The position numbers and the translations under genes are program-made. Shown here piece after piece: positions 39,846 to 51,561 of a stretch of DNA of 64,000 nucleotides. Location of the stretch: NCBI RefSeq assembly GCF_000316625.1, contig NC_019676.1:478501-542500 (forward strand), given 5' to 3'. The notes under the pieces were generated by a model. That model saw nothing but the letters and a program-made list of their open reading frames with translations. It searched no databases and was not told the origin of the DNA. How positions within the stretch are numbered: position 1 is the stretch's first letter; the number at the start of each line of letters is the position of its first letter. Origin of the DNA: Nostoc sp. PCC 7107. Lineage in GTDB: Bacteria > Cyanobacteriota > Cyanobacteriia > Cyanobacteriales > Nostocaceae.

Positions 39846-40466
39846 GTGTTAACAGCTTTTACCGCAGGTTTATTATTAATTACCGTTTCTGAGCTTGGTG
39901 ATAAAACTTTTTTTATCGCTGTAATTTTGGCAATGCACCATTCGCGGCGCTTGGTGTTTATTGGAGTCACAGCCGCCTTAGCTGCAATGACTATCCTCTC
40001 AGTAATATTTGGGCAAGCAGCATCTTTACTCCCCAAAATTTACGTTCATTATGCAGAAATCGCTTTGTTTTTTACCTTCGGTATTAAGCTGTTGTATGAC
40101 GCGAGTAAAATGGCTGCGGCGAGTTGTGATGCAGATGTTGTCGAAGAAGCAGAAGCCGCGGTGAAAAAAGCAGATGCACAGCTACCAAAACGCAAAACCC
40201 CTTGGGCAATTTTAACAGAAGCCTTCTTATTAACATTTATGGCAGAGTGGGGCGATCGCACACAAATTGCTACTATTGCTTTAGCGGCGGGTAATAATCC
40301 AATTGGGGTAACGATTGGCGCAATTTTAGGACATAGTATTTGTGCCGCGATCGCAGTTATCGGTGGTAAACTTATCGCCGGACGCATTTCTGAACGCCAA
40401 CTCACCTTTATTGGTGGATGCTTATTTCTGATTTTTGCTGTGGTTGCTGCTGTAGAAGGAGTCTAA
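39846..40466 (+). CDS. mnx: UPF0016/TMEM165-Gdt1 family manganese exporter (Mnx type)
   Basis: The start is GTG 39846 behind AGGAG; an earlier TTG would read the riboswitch. The 206-aa protein has six membrane helices in two halves with the signature motifs SELGDKTFF (first half) and AEWGDRTQI (second half). The acidic residues bind Mn2+/Ca2+. A central linker holds AEAAVKKADAQL. Synechocystis Mnx exports Mn2+ to the thylakoid lumen or outside. The upstream Mn riboswitch fits. Confidence 0.93.
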   Translation: MLTAFTAGLLLITVSELGDKTFFIAVILAMHHSRRLVFIGVTAALAAMTILSVIFGQAASLLPKIYVHYAEIALFFTFGIKLLYDASKMAAASCDADVVEEAEAAVKKADAQLPKRKTPWAILTEAFLLTFMAEWGDRTQIATIALAAGNNPIGVTIGAILGHSICAAIAVIGGKLIAGRISERQLTFIGGCLFLIFAVVAAVEGV

Positions 40467-40626
40467 AGAGCGCCTTATCCCGCCTGGGAATAAATTTCGC
40501 GGCGGGATATACATTGCAGTAAGACTAGCCAAAATTAAAGATTTTCTCGAATTAAGATAATTTTGAGCGCAAACAAGGGATAAATAAAAATAGTTCCATA
40601 TCGGTAACTATTTATTGAATGCTTCT

Positions 40627-41358
40627 ATGACCTATTGTCTGAGAATTGCCGACATCCCCACAAATGAACGTCCGCGTGAACGTTTGATGACTCATGGCCC
40701 CAAAATTTTAGCAACAGCGGAGTTAATTGCAATTCTTTTAGGCACTGGTCAAGGCCCAGGAAAACTCTCAGCAGTGGGTTTGGGACAATATCTTTTGCAA
40801 GAATTAAGCAAACACCAACGTGACCCATTAGCAGTTTTGCGAGAAGTTACCCCAGCGGAATTAATGCAAGTTCCTGGTATCGGCCCAGCAAAAGCCACAA
40901 GTATTTTAGCTGCGGTAGAACTAGGCAAACGTGCGTTTCTCTCCCGTCCTTCAGATGGCACTGCAATTGATAGTCCAATGGCGGCGGCAGCAGCGCTTAG
41001 TCAAGATTTAATGTGGCAAACCCAAGAACGTTTTGCCGTGTTGTTATTAGATGTTAAAAACCGTTTGTTAGGTACACAAATCATTAGCATTGGTACCGCT
41101 ACCGAAACCCTAGCTTCCCCAAGAGAAATTTTTCGGGAAATAATTCGCCAAGGTGCAACACGAGCAATAGTCGCCCACAACCATCCTTCTGGGAACATTG
41201 AACCTAGTCAAGAAGATATAGAATTGACTCGTCAATTATTAGCAGGAGCGCAGTTATTAGGCATTCCCTTGCTAGATCACGTAATTTTAGGTAATGGAAA
41301 TCACCAAAGTTTACGCGAAATCACAACTTTATGGAATGATTATCCTCAATTTGATTGA
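40627..41358 (+). CDS. radC: RadC-family protein (JAMM domain)
   Basis: The start is ATG 40627. The 243-aa protein has [11 protein letters not shown] and LIAILLGTG at the N-terminus, a helix-hairpin-helix segment [20 protein letters not shown], and the JAB/JAMM metal site [16 protein letters not shown]. RadC was linked to DNA repair, but the true role of this family is unclear. The length is normal. Confidence 0.95.
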   Translation: MTYCLRIADIPTNERPRERLMTHGPKILATAELIAILLGTGQGPGKLSAVGLGQYLLQELSKHQRDPLAVLREVTPAELMQVPGIGPAKATSILAAVELGKRAFLSRPSDGTAIDSPMAAAAALSQDLMWQTQERFAVLLLDVKNRLLGTQIISIGTATETLASPREIFREIIRQGATRAIVAHNHPSGNIEPSQEDIELTRQLLAGAQLLGIPLLDHVILGNGNHQSLREITTLWNDYPQFD

Positions 41359-41800
41359 TGTAGCGCAGGTGGGGAGTTTTGCTATTTATGCAAACTTGAT
41401 ATTACTGTCCCCTGCTCTATCTCCAAAATTGTCTATTGACAACAAAATTAATCTATGTATTCGTAAAAATTGTATCTTATTGCCAGATTTTTTCCTCAGC
41501 CAAAGGCATAATAAAAGCACCTATTTCTCACTCTGGTGACTCTGCTAACTTCTCAAATCATTACAGGTAGAGGAATTGTTGATGAAATGGGAAAAATCAA
41601 CACTGTTTTCAGAAGAGGTTTGGCAAGAATTATCAGATAAACCTGACACGCTACCAAGTCAAGATTTATCAGAAAACCTTTCTGGAAATATATCCTAGAC
41701 AATCGCGTCTGTAACGCTTGGGTATATTAGTGCATCGAATGTTTTTGATCAAGCGTGTGAATTTACTAGGATATCTCCGCACATCTAAGTTGGAAGACAG
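41359..41800. other. 442-bp spacer between radC and the acyltransferase gene
   Basis: The spacer contains one possible small gene (41582-41698, listed separately). The rest is A/T-rich with no repeats or hairpins that I recognise. Confidence 0.4.
41582..41698 (+). CDS. Possible small protein, 38 aa
   Basis: From ATG 41582 the frame gives 38 residues beginning MKWEKSTLFSEEVWQELSD and rich in Ser and acidic residues. An AGAGGAA-type RBS lies ~9 bases upstream. It is too short for the usual gene finders. The hydrophilic sequence has no known motif. It is offered as a candidate only. Confidence 0.3.
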   Translation: MKWEKSTLFSEEVWQELSDKPDTLPSQDLSENLSGNIS

Positions 41801-42616
41801 ATGGAAATTTCTTACCGCAACATCAATTATTCACTCAATTCTTCTTCTTTAGCAGATTTTCCAGTCCTGCAAACCGATAAGTATATTTTGCGGCTGGCCT
41901 CAACTGAAGAAGAATTAGAATCTATCTTCCACTTGCGGTTTGAAGTCTTTAATCGGGAACTAGGTTTAGGATTTTCTAGTTCTAGCCTCACCCAGATGGA
42001 TAGAGATAAATTTGATGAAGTTTGTCATCATTTGATGCTGATTTCTAAACAGACTGGTCAAACAATTGGCACTTATCGGATGCAAACTTATCAAATGGCA
42101 TCTCAAGGGTTGGGTTTTGATGCTGCTGATGTGTTTAATCTCAGCACAATTCCTGATAATGTACTACAAGCATCTGTGGAAGTTGGACGTGCGTGTATTG
42201 CTAAAGAATTTCGCAACAGTCAAGCGCTATTATTACTGTGGGAAGGATTAGCCAATTATCTGATTTGGAGTCAAAATAAATATTTTTTTGGCTGTGCTTC
42301 GTTAATGACACAATCTCCGAGAGACGCCGCTTGTACATATCATTTTTTTCAAAAAAATAATTTCATACATTCAAGTATTTTAGTTTATCCCAATTCGCAA
42401 TATGGGTTAAAAATTGACCAATATTGTTTAGATAAATATGAAGTAGACATTCCTAAAATTGTCAAGGCTTATTTAAGTATTGGGGCTAAAATATGTAGTC
42501 TACCTGCAATTGATCGGCAGTTTAAAACAATTGATTTTTTAACAATTTCTAATCTAGAAAACTTTACAAGATGGCATTTGCCGAAATGTTTTGCGAAGAA
42601 ACCTAATTTGCCTTGA
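41801..42616 (+). CDS. GNAT-type acyltransferase of the OlsB/hemolysin-like family
   Basis: The 271-aa protein has EELESIFHLRFEVFNRELG near 37-55, a central DEVCHHLMLISKQTGQTIGTYR and the VEVGRACIAKEFRN motif with the conserved Glu and Arg. This pattern is that of PF13444-type N-acyl transferases, which join fatty acyl-ACP to an amine such as ornithine. The product may be an acyl-amino-acid lipid. It is followed by a GT39-type membrane gene with 64 bp between. Confidence 0.8.
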   Translation: MEISYRNINYSLNSSSLADFPVLQTDKYILRLASTEEELESIFHLRFEVFNRELGLGFSSSSLTQMDRDKFDEVCHHLMLISKQTGQTIGTYRMQTYQMASQGLGFDAADVFNLSTIPDNVLQASVEVGRACIAKEFRNSQALLLLWEGLANYLIWSQNKYFFGCASLMTQSPRDAACTYHFFQKNNFIHSSILVYPNSQYGLKIDQYCLDKYEVDIPKIVKAYLSIGAKICSLPAIDRQFKTIDFLTISNLENFTRWHLPKCFAKKPNLP

Positions 42617-42680
42617 GCAAAAAAACTTTTACCGGAAGTTGAGTTGCGATCGCCCTAATATATCCATAATTCATCTAACT

Positions 42681-44291
42681 ATGCAGCAGAACACAATCAT
42701 TCACAGTTGGGTGCGGTTTTTAATTATTGTTTTGCTGGTGATGGCTGTATTGTTTCGCTTTTTTAACCTAGATAGCAAAATTTATTCCCATGATGAAACA
42801 TATACATCATTGCGAATTTCTGGTTATACAGTTGCGGAAGTTAAACAGCAATTATTTAATGGTCATGTAATTACTCCCGAAAGTTTTGCTAAATTCCAAG
42901 GTGTTAATCAACAAAAGGGACTGAGTGACACAATTATGTCCTTAGCAAAAGAAGACCCTCAGCATCCACCACTTTATTATGCGATCGCCCGATTTTGGTT
43001 AGGCATATTTGGCAATTCAGTTACAGCCATTAGAAGTTTATCTGCTTGTATTAGTTTGTTAGTATTTCCTGGTATTTATTGGTTATGTCGGGAATTATTT
43101 GTTGTCCCATTATCATTACCTTGGTTAGCGATCGCAATTACCGCTGTTTCTCCAATTTACTTAATATATGCCACAGAAGCCCAAGAATATATTCTTTGGT
43201 TAGTCACTATTATCATCAGCAGTGCTGCACTCCTGCGAGCCTTACGTTTAGAATCAAAATTTCCAGGTAAACTACCTCCAGACCAGTTTACTATTTGGAG
43301 CCTGTATACAGTCACTTTAGTATTAAGTCTCTATACCAGTTTATGGAGTGGATTTTTAGCGATCGCACATAGTACTTATGTCATCACAATTGCCAGATTT
43401 CAGCTAAATAAAACTGTTAGAGCTTATCTATTAGCATCCATTGTTGCCTTTTTTGCTTTTATTCCTTGGATGATTATTGGATTAGCTAAGTTTTTGCAAT
43501 TTTTGCTGTCAAATCAAGGTAGGCAAACAGAGTTACTACCAATACCTTTACTACCATTTTTACTGAAGCAAATCACCCGAATCTTTTTTGATTTAGATTT
43601 GGTATTAGATAACAATTTAAATTATTTAATCTGTGCATTTTTGGTAATTTTAGTAGGATGCGCGATTTATTTACTTTGTCGTACTACGAACTATAAAGTT
43701 TGGCTATTTATTGTGATTTTGATTGTAGTGCCATCACTACCATTAATCTTACCCGCCTTAATGTCTGGTGAAATTAAGCTAGGTTCTGAGCCATATTTTT
43801 TGCCATCTTATTTAGGTATGCAGATTGCTGTTACTTATTTATTAGCTACACAACTTTATAATGGCAGTCTAACAAGACGAAGAATCTGGCAAACAATTAT
43901 AGCGCTCTTAATTATTGGTGGACTAGTTTCTTCGCGGGTATATTATCAAGCTGAAACTTGGTGGCATAAAGGGGTGAGTTACAATAATCTCCAAGCTGCT
44001 CAAATTATTAGTCGCTCTGCACGTCCATTGTTAATTAGTAATGTTGAAGGTATTAATTATGGCAATGTTTTTTCTTTAAGTTATCTTGTAGAGCCACGAG
44101 TCCGGTTTAAATTAGTCAACAATCAAATTATTCCAAATATTTCTGATACCTATACTCAGGTTTTTTTCTTGAATATTTCTCACACTTGGCGACAGCAATT
44201 ATCAACTCAATACCAATCCCCAATAAATCTTGTTTATCGAAATGAGTATTACTCACTTTGGGAATTACGCAAATCTCCAAGCTCACCTTAA
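42681..44291 (+). CDS. GT39-type membrane glycosyltransferase
   Basis: The start is ATG 42681; an upstream in-frame start would overlap the acyltransferase gene. The 536-aa protein has about ten membrane helices and the early SHDETYTSLR segment with the acidic DE pair typical of ArnT/PMT-like transferases, followed by DPQHPPLYYAIARF. Such proteins transfer sugar from a polyprenyl phosphate at the outer face. The substrate is unknown. Confidence 0.85.
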   Translation: MQQNTIIHSWVRFLIIVLLVMAVLFRFFNLDSKIYSHDETYTSLRISGYTVAEVKQQLFNGHVITPESFAKFQGVNQQKGLSDTIMSLAKEDPQHPPLYYAIARFWLGIFGNSVTAIRSLSACISLLVFPGIYWLCRELFVVPLSLPWLAIAITAVSPIYLIYATEAQEYILWLVTIIISSAALLRALRLESKFPGKLPPDQFTIWSLYTVTLVLSLYTSLWSGFLAIAHSTYVITIARFQLNKTVRAYLLASIVAFFAFIPWMIIGLAKFLQFLLSNQGRQTELLPIPLLPFLLKQITRIFFDLDLVLDNNLNYLICAFLVILVGCAIYLLCRTTNYKVWLFIVILIVVPSLPLILPALMSGEIKLGSEPYFLPSYLGMQIAVTYLLATQLYNGSLTRRRIWQTIIALLIIGGLVSSRVYYQAETWWHKGVSYNNLQAAQIISRSARPLLISNVEGINYGNVFSLSYLVEPRVRFKLVNNQIIPNISDTYTQVFFLNISHTWRQQLSTQYQSPINLVYRNEYYSLWELRKSPSSP

Positions 44292-44700
44292 GAGGTTGTG
44301 TGAAAAATGGTTGATTGTGATGATCAGCACTTCTTGATACCCATCTTTTTAAGCAGGGCTGTTTCATTCCCAACCGCAGTAGACGCTTTGCAGCTTCCCG
44401 CAAGCTTGGACGCGGATGGAAACAGATTAAATACCTCAGCAGACGAGGAAACGCTATAGGCTTTAAATAAGCAGAAAATAGCGTTATGGCGATTTCCGGT
44501 CGAGTGATGTACAGAAGAACTAATGTTTTTGAACGCAGAAGGGTGCAGAGTCAAGCGCAAAGTTGAGGCAGCGCGATCTTGGGGGTTTCCCCTATGAGCG
44601 ACTGCCGACGCAGAGAGAAGTTGCCAGGAGGGAAACCCTCCAAGCAAACTTCGGTGGGGTTGCCTAATTTTATTAGCAATGTATTTAGTACTTCAGTAGA
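44292..44700. repeat. Spacer with dispersed repeats before the ribBA 3' end
   Basis: The 409-bp convergent spacer has no coding ORF. A repeat of the GAGGGAAACCC type lies around 44570-44640. An imperfect direct repeat links 44424-44457 (ATTAAATACCTCAGCAGACG...) to 44681-44714 (GTATTTAGTACTTCAGTAGA...), the second copy running into the end of ribBA. Confidence 0.5.
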
Positions 44701-46488
44701 TTAGGAAATGCTATATTCAGATTTTTTCGTAAAGCTATAAATTTTCTGTTTTTCCAGGCTATGACTAACCGATGAAGGCAGAGTATCTAATGAGAAAATC
44801 TGGCGATCAAGTTGAATTTGCAAATTAGTCAGGGGGTCACAACCAGAAGAAATCAGAAATTCTAGTTTCTGAATATAGGGTAAGGTGGCGAGATTATCCA
44901 AAACTTGGAAGACTGCTTGCAAATAAGGATGACCAGTTTGCTTGTACCAATCACAACTAGCTACTTTTGCTTGGTCGAAACCTAAGTGTACTGTTAAAGA
45001 TGGTTCATCAAATAAAGCGATCGCCAAAGGACGCGCTTCTTCTTGCAACAATAAATCATTCGTCTTAGCGAAATGGCGCAATTTTTCCAATCGTTCATAA
45101 CGTTTCGTGACTGATTGGGGGTCATCTTGCCAATGAATGGCGATGGTAACTAGATAGGTCTGCAACAGCATGTGACCTAACTTTTTCGCCTTGGTTGCGA
45201 GGTAATAGGAATTGTAGTCGTTGGACTCAATTAATAAGGGTACGCGGTCTACAACTTCCAAGCCATAGCCTTTCACACCAGCTATTTTCCGCGGATTATT
45301 GGTAATTAAACGGATATTTTTTACGCCTAAATCCATGAGCATTTGCGCTCCCATACCGTAGTCGCGCAGGTCAGCGGGAAATCCTAAACGCTCGTTGGCT
45401 TCTACTGTATCTAAGCCCATGTCTTGTAAGGAGTAGGCTTTCAGCTTATTAATTAAGCCAATACCCCGACCTTCTTGACGCAGGTAAACAACGACACCTT
45501 GACCAGCACTTTCAATCATGTTTAAAGCGGCTTGTAACTGCATTCGACAGTCACAACGCAAAGACCCCAAAGCATCACCAGTTAAACATTCTGAGTGCAT
45601 CCGCACCATAACTGGTTCATCTTTGAAAGTTGCGGGGTCGCCTTTAACAATAGCAACGTGTTCGCAATTGTCGAGGGTGTGGCGGTAAGCGTAAATTTTG
45701 AAATGACCGAATTGTGTGGGTAACTCGGCAATACTTTCGCGGATCACGAGGCGATCGTGTTGCAGACGATAACTGATTAAGTCCGCAATACTGATAATTT
45801 TTAAATTGTAGTTTCTCGCGTACTCAATTAGCTGGGGTAGCCGCGCCATTGAACCATCGGGGTTTTGAATTTCGCAAATCACCCCCGCGGGGTAAAGCCC
45901 AGCCAATCGAGATAAATCCACAGCTGCTTCTGTATGTCCGGCACGTTTGAGGACACCGCCAGCTTTGGCGCGAATGGGGAAGATATGCCCAGGACGACGT
46001 AAATCTAAAGGTGTGGTGGCGGGGTTGAGGGCAACTTGAATAGTCCGAGCGCGATCTTCGGCGGAAATGCCTGTGCTAACACCTAAATGGGGGCCAGCAT
46101 CGATACTAACCGTGAAAGCAGTTTGGTTAGTGTCCGTAATGTTAGTCACCATCAAAGGCAAGTCTAGCTCGTCTAGGCGATCGCCTGTCATCGCCAGACA
46201 AATTAGCCCTCTGGCTTGCACCGCCATGAAATTAATCATGTCAGGGGTGGCGAATTGAGCAGCACAGATCAAATCACCTTCATTTTCCCGATTTTCGTCA
46301 TCAACCACCACAATGACGCGACCTGCTTTGAGATCTGCTAAAGCAGCATCAATCGAATCAAATTTAAAAGTTGGGTTAGCAGCAGCATGGTCAGTGGTTT
46401 CTCCTGCTTGAGGAGCTACACTCATTTGCGAGTTTCCGCTCTCAGCCGGAGTGCCATAAGACTGCCGTGTAGGTTTAGGCGTTGACAC
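44701..46488 (-). CDS. ribBA: Bifunctional DHBP synthase / GTP cyclohydrolase II
   Basis: The 595-aa protein makes both riboflavin precursors. The N-terminal domain has [19 protein letters not shown] and [20 protein letters not shown]. The C-terminal domain has the zinc cysteines in [14 protein letters not shown] and [17 protein letters not shown] ~50-residue Ser/Pro-rich N-terminal extension and a ~140-residue C-terminal extension (from ~455) follow the cyanobacterial pattern. The last codons lie in a repeat-like segment shared with 44424-44457. Confidence 0.96.
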   Translation of the reverse strand: MSTPKPTRQSYGTPAESGNSQMSVAPQAGETTDHAAANPTFKFDSIDAALADLKAGRVIVVVDDENRENEGDLICAAQFATPDMINFMAVQARGLICLAMTGDRLDELDLPLMVTNITDTNQTAFTVSIDAGPHLGVSTGISAEDRARTIQVALNPATTPLDLRRPGHIFPIRAKAGGVLKRAGHTEAAVDLSRLAGLYPAGVICEIQNPDGSMARLPQLIEYARNYNLKIISIADLISYRLQHDRLVIRESIAELPTQFGHFKIYAYRHTLDNCEHVAIVKGDPATFKDEPVMVRMHSECLTGDALGSLRCDCRMQLQAALNMIESAGQGVVVYLRQEGRGIGLINKLKAYSLQDMGLDTVEANERLGFPADLRDYGMGAQMLMDLGVKNIRLITNNPRKIAGVKGYGLEVVDRVPLLIESNDYNSYYLATKAKKLGHMLLQTYLVTIAIHWQDDPQSVTKRYERLEKLRHFAKTNDLLLQEEARPLAIALFDEPSLTVHLGFDQAKVASCDWYKQTGHPYLQAVFQVLDNLATLPYIQKLEFLISSGCDPLTNLQIQLDRQIFSLDTLPSSVSHSLEKQKIYSFTKKSEYSIS

Positions 46489-46886
46489 AAAAGACTTCCA
46501 GTTAGTGATAGTAAATTTTTTTTAACAATTTCTATATTTTGATTGTAACTCCTTTATACGACGGAGAATACACTAGCAATGATTCGATAACATGGTCTAG
46601 TCTTTATCGTTAAAATTGGGGTTTAGTACAAAAGTAAAATCATAGTTAAACAGTCATAGTTAGGACTTACGCACAGAGATTGTCTGTGGAGACTGGGCGT
46701 AAGGGTTTTAGCTACATACACCTCTAAATCCCCCTTATACCATCCCCAAACCCTTGATTTTTAGTTTTTATGCGTAAGTCCAAGTAGTGCTGAGTGTTGA
46801 GGTAACAAATGACAAATAACCATTGACCATTGACTCTTGACCATTGACTGATAAATTAATCAAAAGCGGATAAGGATTTCAGAATC
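46489..46886. other. 398-bp divergent spacer between ribBA and argC
   Basis: The spacer contains the inverted-repeat element at 46663-46781, listed separately. No other gene, riboswitch or terminator was recognised. Promoters for both genes should be here. Confidence 0.4.
46663..46781. repeat. 119-bp element with 11-bp inverted ends (MITE-like)
   Basis: GGACTTACGCA (46663-46673) and TGCGTAAGTCC (46771-46781) are perfect inverted ends of a non-coding segment. A single related end (AGGACTTACGG) occurs near 49525. Small elements with such ends are common in Nostocales. No clear target duplication is seen (TA on the left, AA on the right). Confidence 0.55.
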
Positions 46887-47945
46887 ATGGGTAATTTTAG
46901 GCGCGTACCCGTTGGGATTGTTGGCGCGTCAGGCTATGGTGGAGTGCAGCTAGTTCGACTACTTATGGAACATCCAGAGGTGGAACTAGTTTATTTGGGC
47001 GGTGAGAGCAGTGCGGGGAAATCGTTTGGGGATCTTTACCCGCAATTGGCTCATCTAGTTAATTTGCCAATAGAGGCGGTAGATCCAGAAGTTATGGCTC
47101 ACCGCTGCGAAGTGGTGTTTTTATCTCTTCCAAATGGCCTGGCTTGCCAAATTACACCGCAATTATTAGAAAAAGGATGTAAAGTACTGGATTTGAGTGC
47201 AGATTATCGGTTTAGTAATCTGGCAACTTACACCAGTTGGTATGGACAAGAAAGAAGCGATCGCACTGCGGCGGCTACAGCAGTTTATGGTTTACCGGAA
47301 CTATACCGCGATCGCATTAGCGAAGCCCAATTAGTGGGCTGTCCTGGGTGTTATCCTACTGCCAGCTTGTTAGCATTATCACCACTGTTAAAGCAAGGCT
47401 TGATTGTGCCAGAAACCGCCATTATCGATGCCAAGTCTGGCACATCTGGCGGTGGACGGCAAGCCAAAGTTAACTTATTACTTGCTGAAGCTGATAACTC
47501 CCTGGCTGCTTATGGAGTCGTTCGTCACCGCCACACCCCAGAAATTGAGCAGATTTGTAGCGAATTAGCGGGTCATGAAGTGACTGTACAATTTACACCC
47601 CACCTCATCCCAATGGTGCGCGGGATTTTGGCAACTGTCTACGCCACACTACGCGATCCCGGCTTGGCTAGAGATGATTTAATTACAATTTACAACGCTT
47701 TCTACCGTAACTCGCCTTGGGTAAAGGTTTGTGGCAGTGGTGTTTACCCGCAAACAAAATGGGCGTGCGGTAGCAATCTTTGCTTTATTGGTGTTGAAGT
47801 TGACCCGCGCACAGGTCGTGTAATTGTGATGTCAGCAATCGACAACTTGATTAAAGGGCAAGCGGGTCAAGCAATTCAGTGTATGAACTTGATGCTGGGC
47901 TGGGAAGAAACCTTGGGTTTGCCCAAGTTGGGATTTTATCCTTGA
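46887..47945 (+). CDS. argC: N-acetyl-gamma-glutamyl-phosphate reductase
   Basis: The 352-aa arginine-pathway protein has the [21 protein letters not shown] motif (residues 9-25), [15 protein letters not shown] and the catalytic Cys in [18 protein letters not shown] and the C-terminal [16 protein letters not shown] are also typical. The length fits. It is convergent with eno, with a shared hairpin terminator. Confidence 0.97.
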   Translation: MGNFRRVPVGIVGASGYGGVQLVRLLMEHPEVELVYLGGESSAGKSFGDLYPQLAHLVNLPIEAVDPEVMAHRCEVVFLSLPNGLACQITPQLLEKGCKVLDLSADYRFSNLATYTSWYGQERSDRTAAATAVYGLPELYRDRISEAQLVGCPGCYPTASLLALSPLLKQGLIVPETAIIDAKSGTSGGGRQAKVNLLLAEADNSLAAYGVVRHRHTPEIEQICSELAGHEVTVQFTPHLIPMVRGILATVYATLRDPGLARDDLITIYNAFYRNSPWVKVCGSGVYPQTKWACGSNLCFIGVEVDPRTGRVIVMSAIDNLIKGQAGQAIQCMNLMLGWEETLGLPKLGFYP

Positions 47946-48003
47946 AGTCAAAAGTGTGAAGTATGAAATAATAAATTTCACACTTCACACTTTTGACTTC
48001 AGA
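47944..48003. terminator. Bidirectional terminator between argC and eno
   Basis: TGAAGTCAAAAGTGTGAAGT and its reverse complement lie 18 bases apart and form a ~20-bp perfect stem between two convergent stop codons. The arms are A-rich on one side and T-rich on the other. Confidence 0.85.
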
Positions 48004-48005
48004 CT

Positions 48006-49621
<1,616 letters not shown>

Positions 49622-50308
49622 ATGAACGCAGCCGACGATAAAACGATTGTTCGTGAGTATTTCAATTCCACAGGGTTTGACCGCTGGAAGCGAATTTATG
49701 GTGATGGCGAAGTCAATAAAGTTCAGCTAGATATTCGCTATGGTCATCAACAAACCGTGGATAAAGTTATCGGCTGGCTAAAAAATGATGGCAATTTATC
49801 TACGCTATCAATCTGCGATGCTGGCTGCGGTGTAGGTAGTCTGAGCATTCCTTTAGCTACGGAAGGTGCTAAGGTTTATGCCAGCGATATTTCCGAAAAA
49901 ATGGTGGAAGAAGGCAAACAAAGAGCTTTAGAAGCTTTGGGAAATTCCACCAACCCTAGTTTTGCAGTGCAGGACTTAGAATCTTTGAGTGGCAAGTACC
50001 ACACTGTGATTTGCTTAGATGTTCTCATTCACTACCCCCAAGACAAAGCCGATGAGATGATTTCTCATCTTTGTTCTTTGGCAGAATCACGGATAATTCT
50101 CAGTTTTGCCCCCAAAACTTGCGCTCTCAGTCTCCTCAAAAAGATTGGCGGTTTCTTTCCAGGTGCCAGCAAGACTACTCGTGCTTATCTGCACCGGGAA
50201 GCTGATGTGGTGAAGATAATCGAAAAAAATGGCTTTACAGTTCAGCGTCAAGAAATGACTAAAACTCGCTTCTATTACTCCCGCTTACTCGAAGCTACAC
50301 GGAATTAA
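49622..50308 (+). CDS. chlM: Magnesium-protoporphyrin O-methyltransferase
   Basis: The 228-aa SAM-dependent enzyme makes Mg-protoporphyrin IX monomethyl ester in chlorophyll synthesis. The FNSTGFDRWKRIYGDG N-terminus (residues 14-29) is specific to ChlM. The SAM motif ICDAGCGVGSLSIPLA and VICLDVLIHYP follow. A terminator lies just after the stop. Confidence 0.97.
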   Translation: MNAADDKTIVREYFNSTGFDRWKRIYGDGEVNKVQLDIRYGHQQTVDKVIGWLKNDGNLSTLSICDAGCGVGSLSIPLATEGAKVYASDISEKMVEEGKQRALEALGNSTNPSFAVQDLESLSGKYHTVICLDVLIHYPQDKADEMISHLCSLAESRIILSFAPKTCALSLLKKIGGFFPGASKTTRAYLHREADVVKIIEKNGFTVQRQEMTKTRFYYSRLLEATRN

Positions 50309-50326
50309 AAAGTGCTGAGTTAAAAG

Positions 50327-50352
50327 ACCGCCCCTCGCTGGCGGTTTTTATT
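50327..50352 (+). terminator. Terminator after chlM
   Basis: ACCGCC (50327-50332) and GGCGGT (50340-50345) form a GC-rich stem with a 7-base loop, followed by TTTTATTT, 18 bases after the chlM stop. Confidence 0.85.
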
Positions 50353-50415
50353 TCATAGCAGTAGGCAAGGTGGTTATTACCTCCCTGAAGAGATGAGTCA
50401 ATTTAAAATTGACTT

Positions 50416-51384
50416 ATGAGTACTAATTTATTTGCACAACTTGTTGGACAACAGCAAGCCATAGAATTACTGACTGAGGCTGTCAGGCAAAATCGAGTTG
50501 CACCAGCTTATTTGTTTGTTGGGACAGATGGTGTAGGCAGGAGTTTAGCTGCTAGGTGTTTTGTAGAATTATTATTTTCTAGTACTGTCGAGACGCGGTT
50601 GGTTGCATCTGTGCAGAATCGGGTGCGTCAAGGGAACCATCCTGATTTGTTATGGGTACAGCCAACATATCAATATCAAGGGCAAAGATTAACAGCCGCC
50701 GAAGCCGCCGAGAAAAAACTCAAGCGTAAAGCACCACCGTTAATTCGGTTAGAACAAATTCGAGAAATTACACAATTTCTCAGCCGTCCGCCTTTAGAAG
50801 CATCGAAAAATGTCGTAGTGCTAGAAGAAGCGCAAACAATGGCAGAACCAGCCGCAAATGCGCTACTCAAAACTTTAGAAGAACCAGGGCAAGCAACCAT
50901 CATTTTAATTGCACCTTCTCCTGAGTCGGTGTTGCCAACTTTGGTTTCGCGCTGTCAAAAAATTCCTTTTTATCGCTTAGATACAGCATCTTTAGCTCAG
51001 GTATTGCTGCAAACAAATCATCAAGAAGTTTTGCAGCACCCGGCGGTATTAAATATAGCAGCTGGCAGTCCGGGAAATGCGATCGCCTCTTACGAACAAT
51101 TACAAGCAATTCCCCCTGAGTTGCTCACAAATTTAACCTCAGCCCCAAAATCTTCTCGTCATGCTTTAGAATTAGCTAAAAAAATTGACAAAGATTTAGA
51201 TACAGAAGCACAACTGTGGTTAATTGATTATCTTCAACATTCTTATTGGCAACAGTGGCATCAATCGGGAATTGTTCATCAGTTAGAACAGGCACGTAAA
51301 GCTCTTTTAGTTTATGCTCAACCGCGCTTAGTTTGGGAATGTACTTTATTATCTGTCTATCAACAATGCAATCTGCAAAACTAA
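50416..51384 (+). CDS. holB: DNA polymerase III subunit delta'
   Basis: The 322-aa clamp-loader subunit has the degenerate P-loop GTDGVGRSLAAR (residues 36-47), the VVVLEEAQTMAEPAANALLK box and the SRC sensor region in LVSRCQKIPFYRL. A GNAIAS segment and C-terminal helices follow. The P-loop lacks the usual GKT, normal for delta'. Confidence 0.9.
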   Translation: MSTNLFAQLVGQQQAIELLTEAVRQNRVAPAYLFVGTDGVGRSLAARCFVELLFSSTVETRLVASVQNRVRQGNHPDLLWVQPTYQYQGQRLTAAEAAEKKLKRKAPPLIRLEQIREITQFLSRPPLEASKNVVVLEEAQTMAEPAANALLKTLEEPGQATIILIAPSPESVLPTLVSRCQKIPFYRLDTASLAQVLLQTNHQEVLQHPAVLNIAAGSPGNAIASYEQLQAIPPELLTNLTSAPKSSRHALELAKKIDKDLDTEAQLWLIDYLQHSYWQQWHQSGIVHQLEQARKALLVYAQPRLVWECTLLSVYQQCNLQN

Positions 51385-51445
51385 TTGTATAGCTGGTTTT
51401 TGAAGGTAGTGATGGTTTGCGCGATTGCCAAGACTTTAACCCTAA

Positions 51446-51472
51446 CTTAGAGGTTATTTATAAAGTAAATCT
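51446..51472. repeat. Imperfect direct repeat flanking the IS, left copy
   Basis: Positions 51446-51472 match 52407-52433 at 22 of 27 bases. Both start with CTTAGAGGTT and resemble a decayed IS end. They lie just outside the IS5-type inverted repeats. Confidence 0.5.
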
Positions 51473-51561
51473 AAGAGGCTGTTTGAAAAGTCGGAGAGAT
51501 GGTAAAAAAGCCCTCTCAGTATACGCTGTGAATAGATAGTAGACAGCACTGAGAGAGCAAC

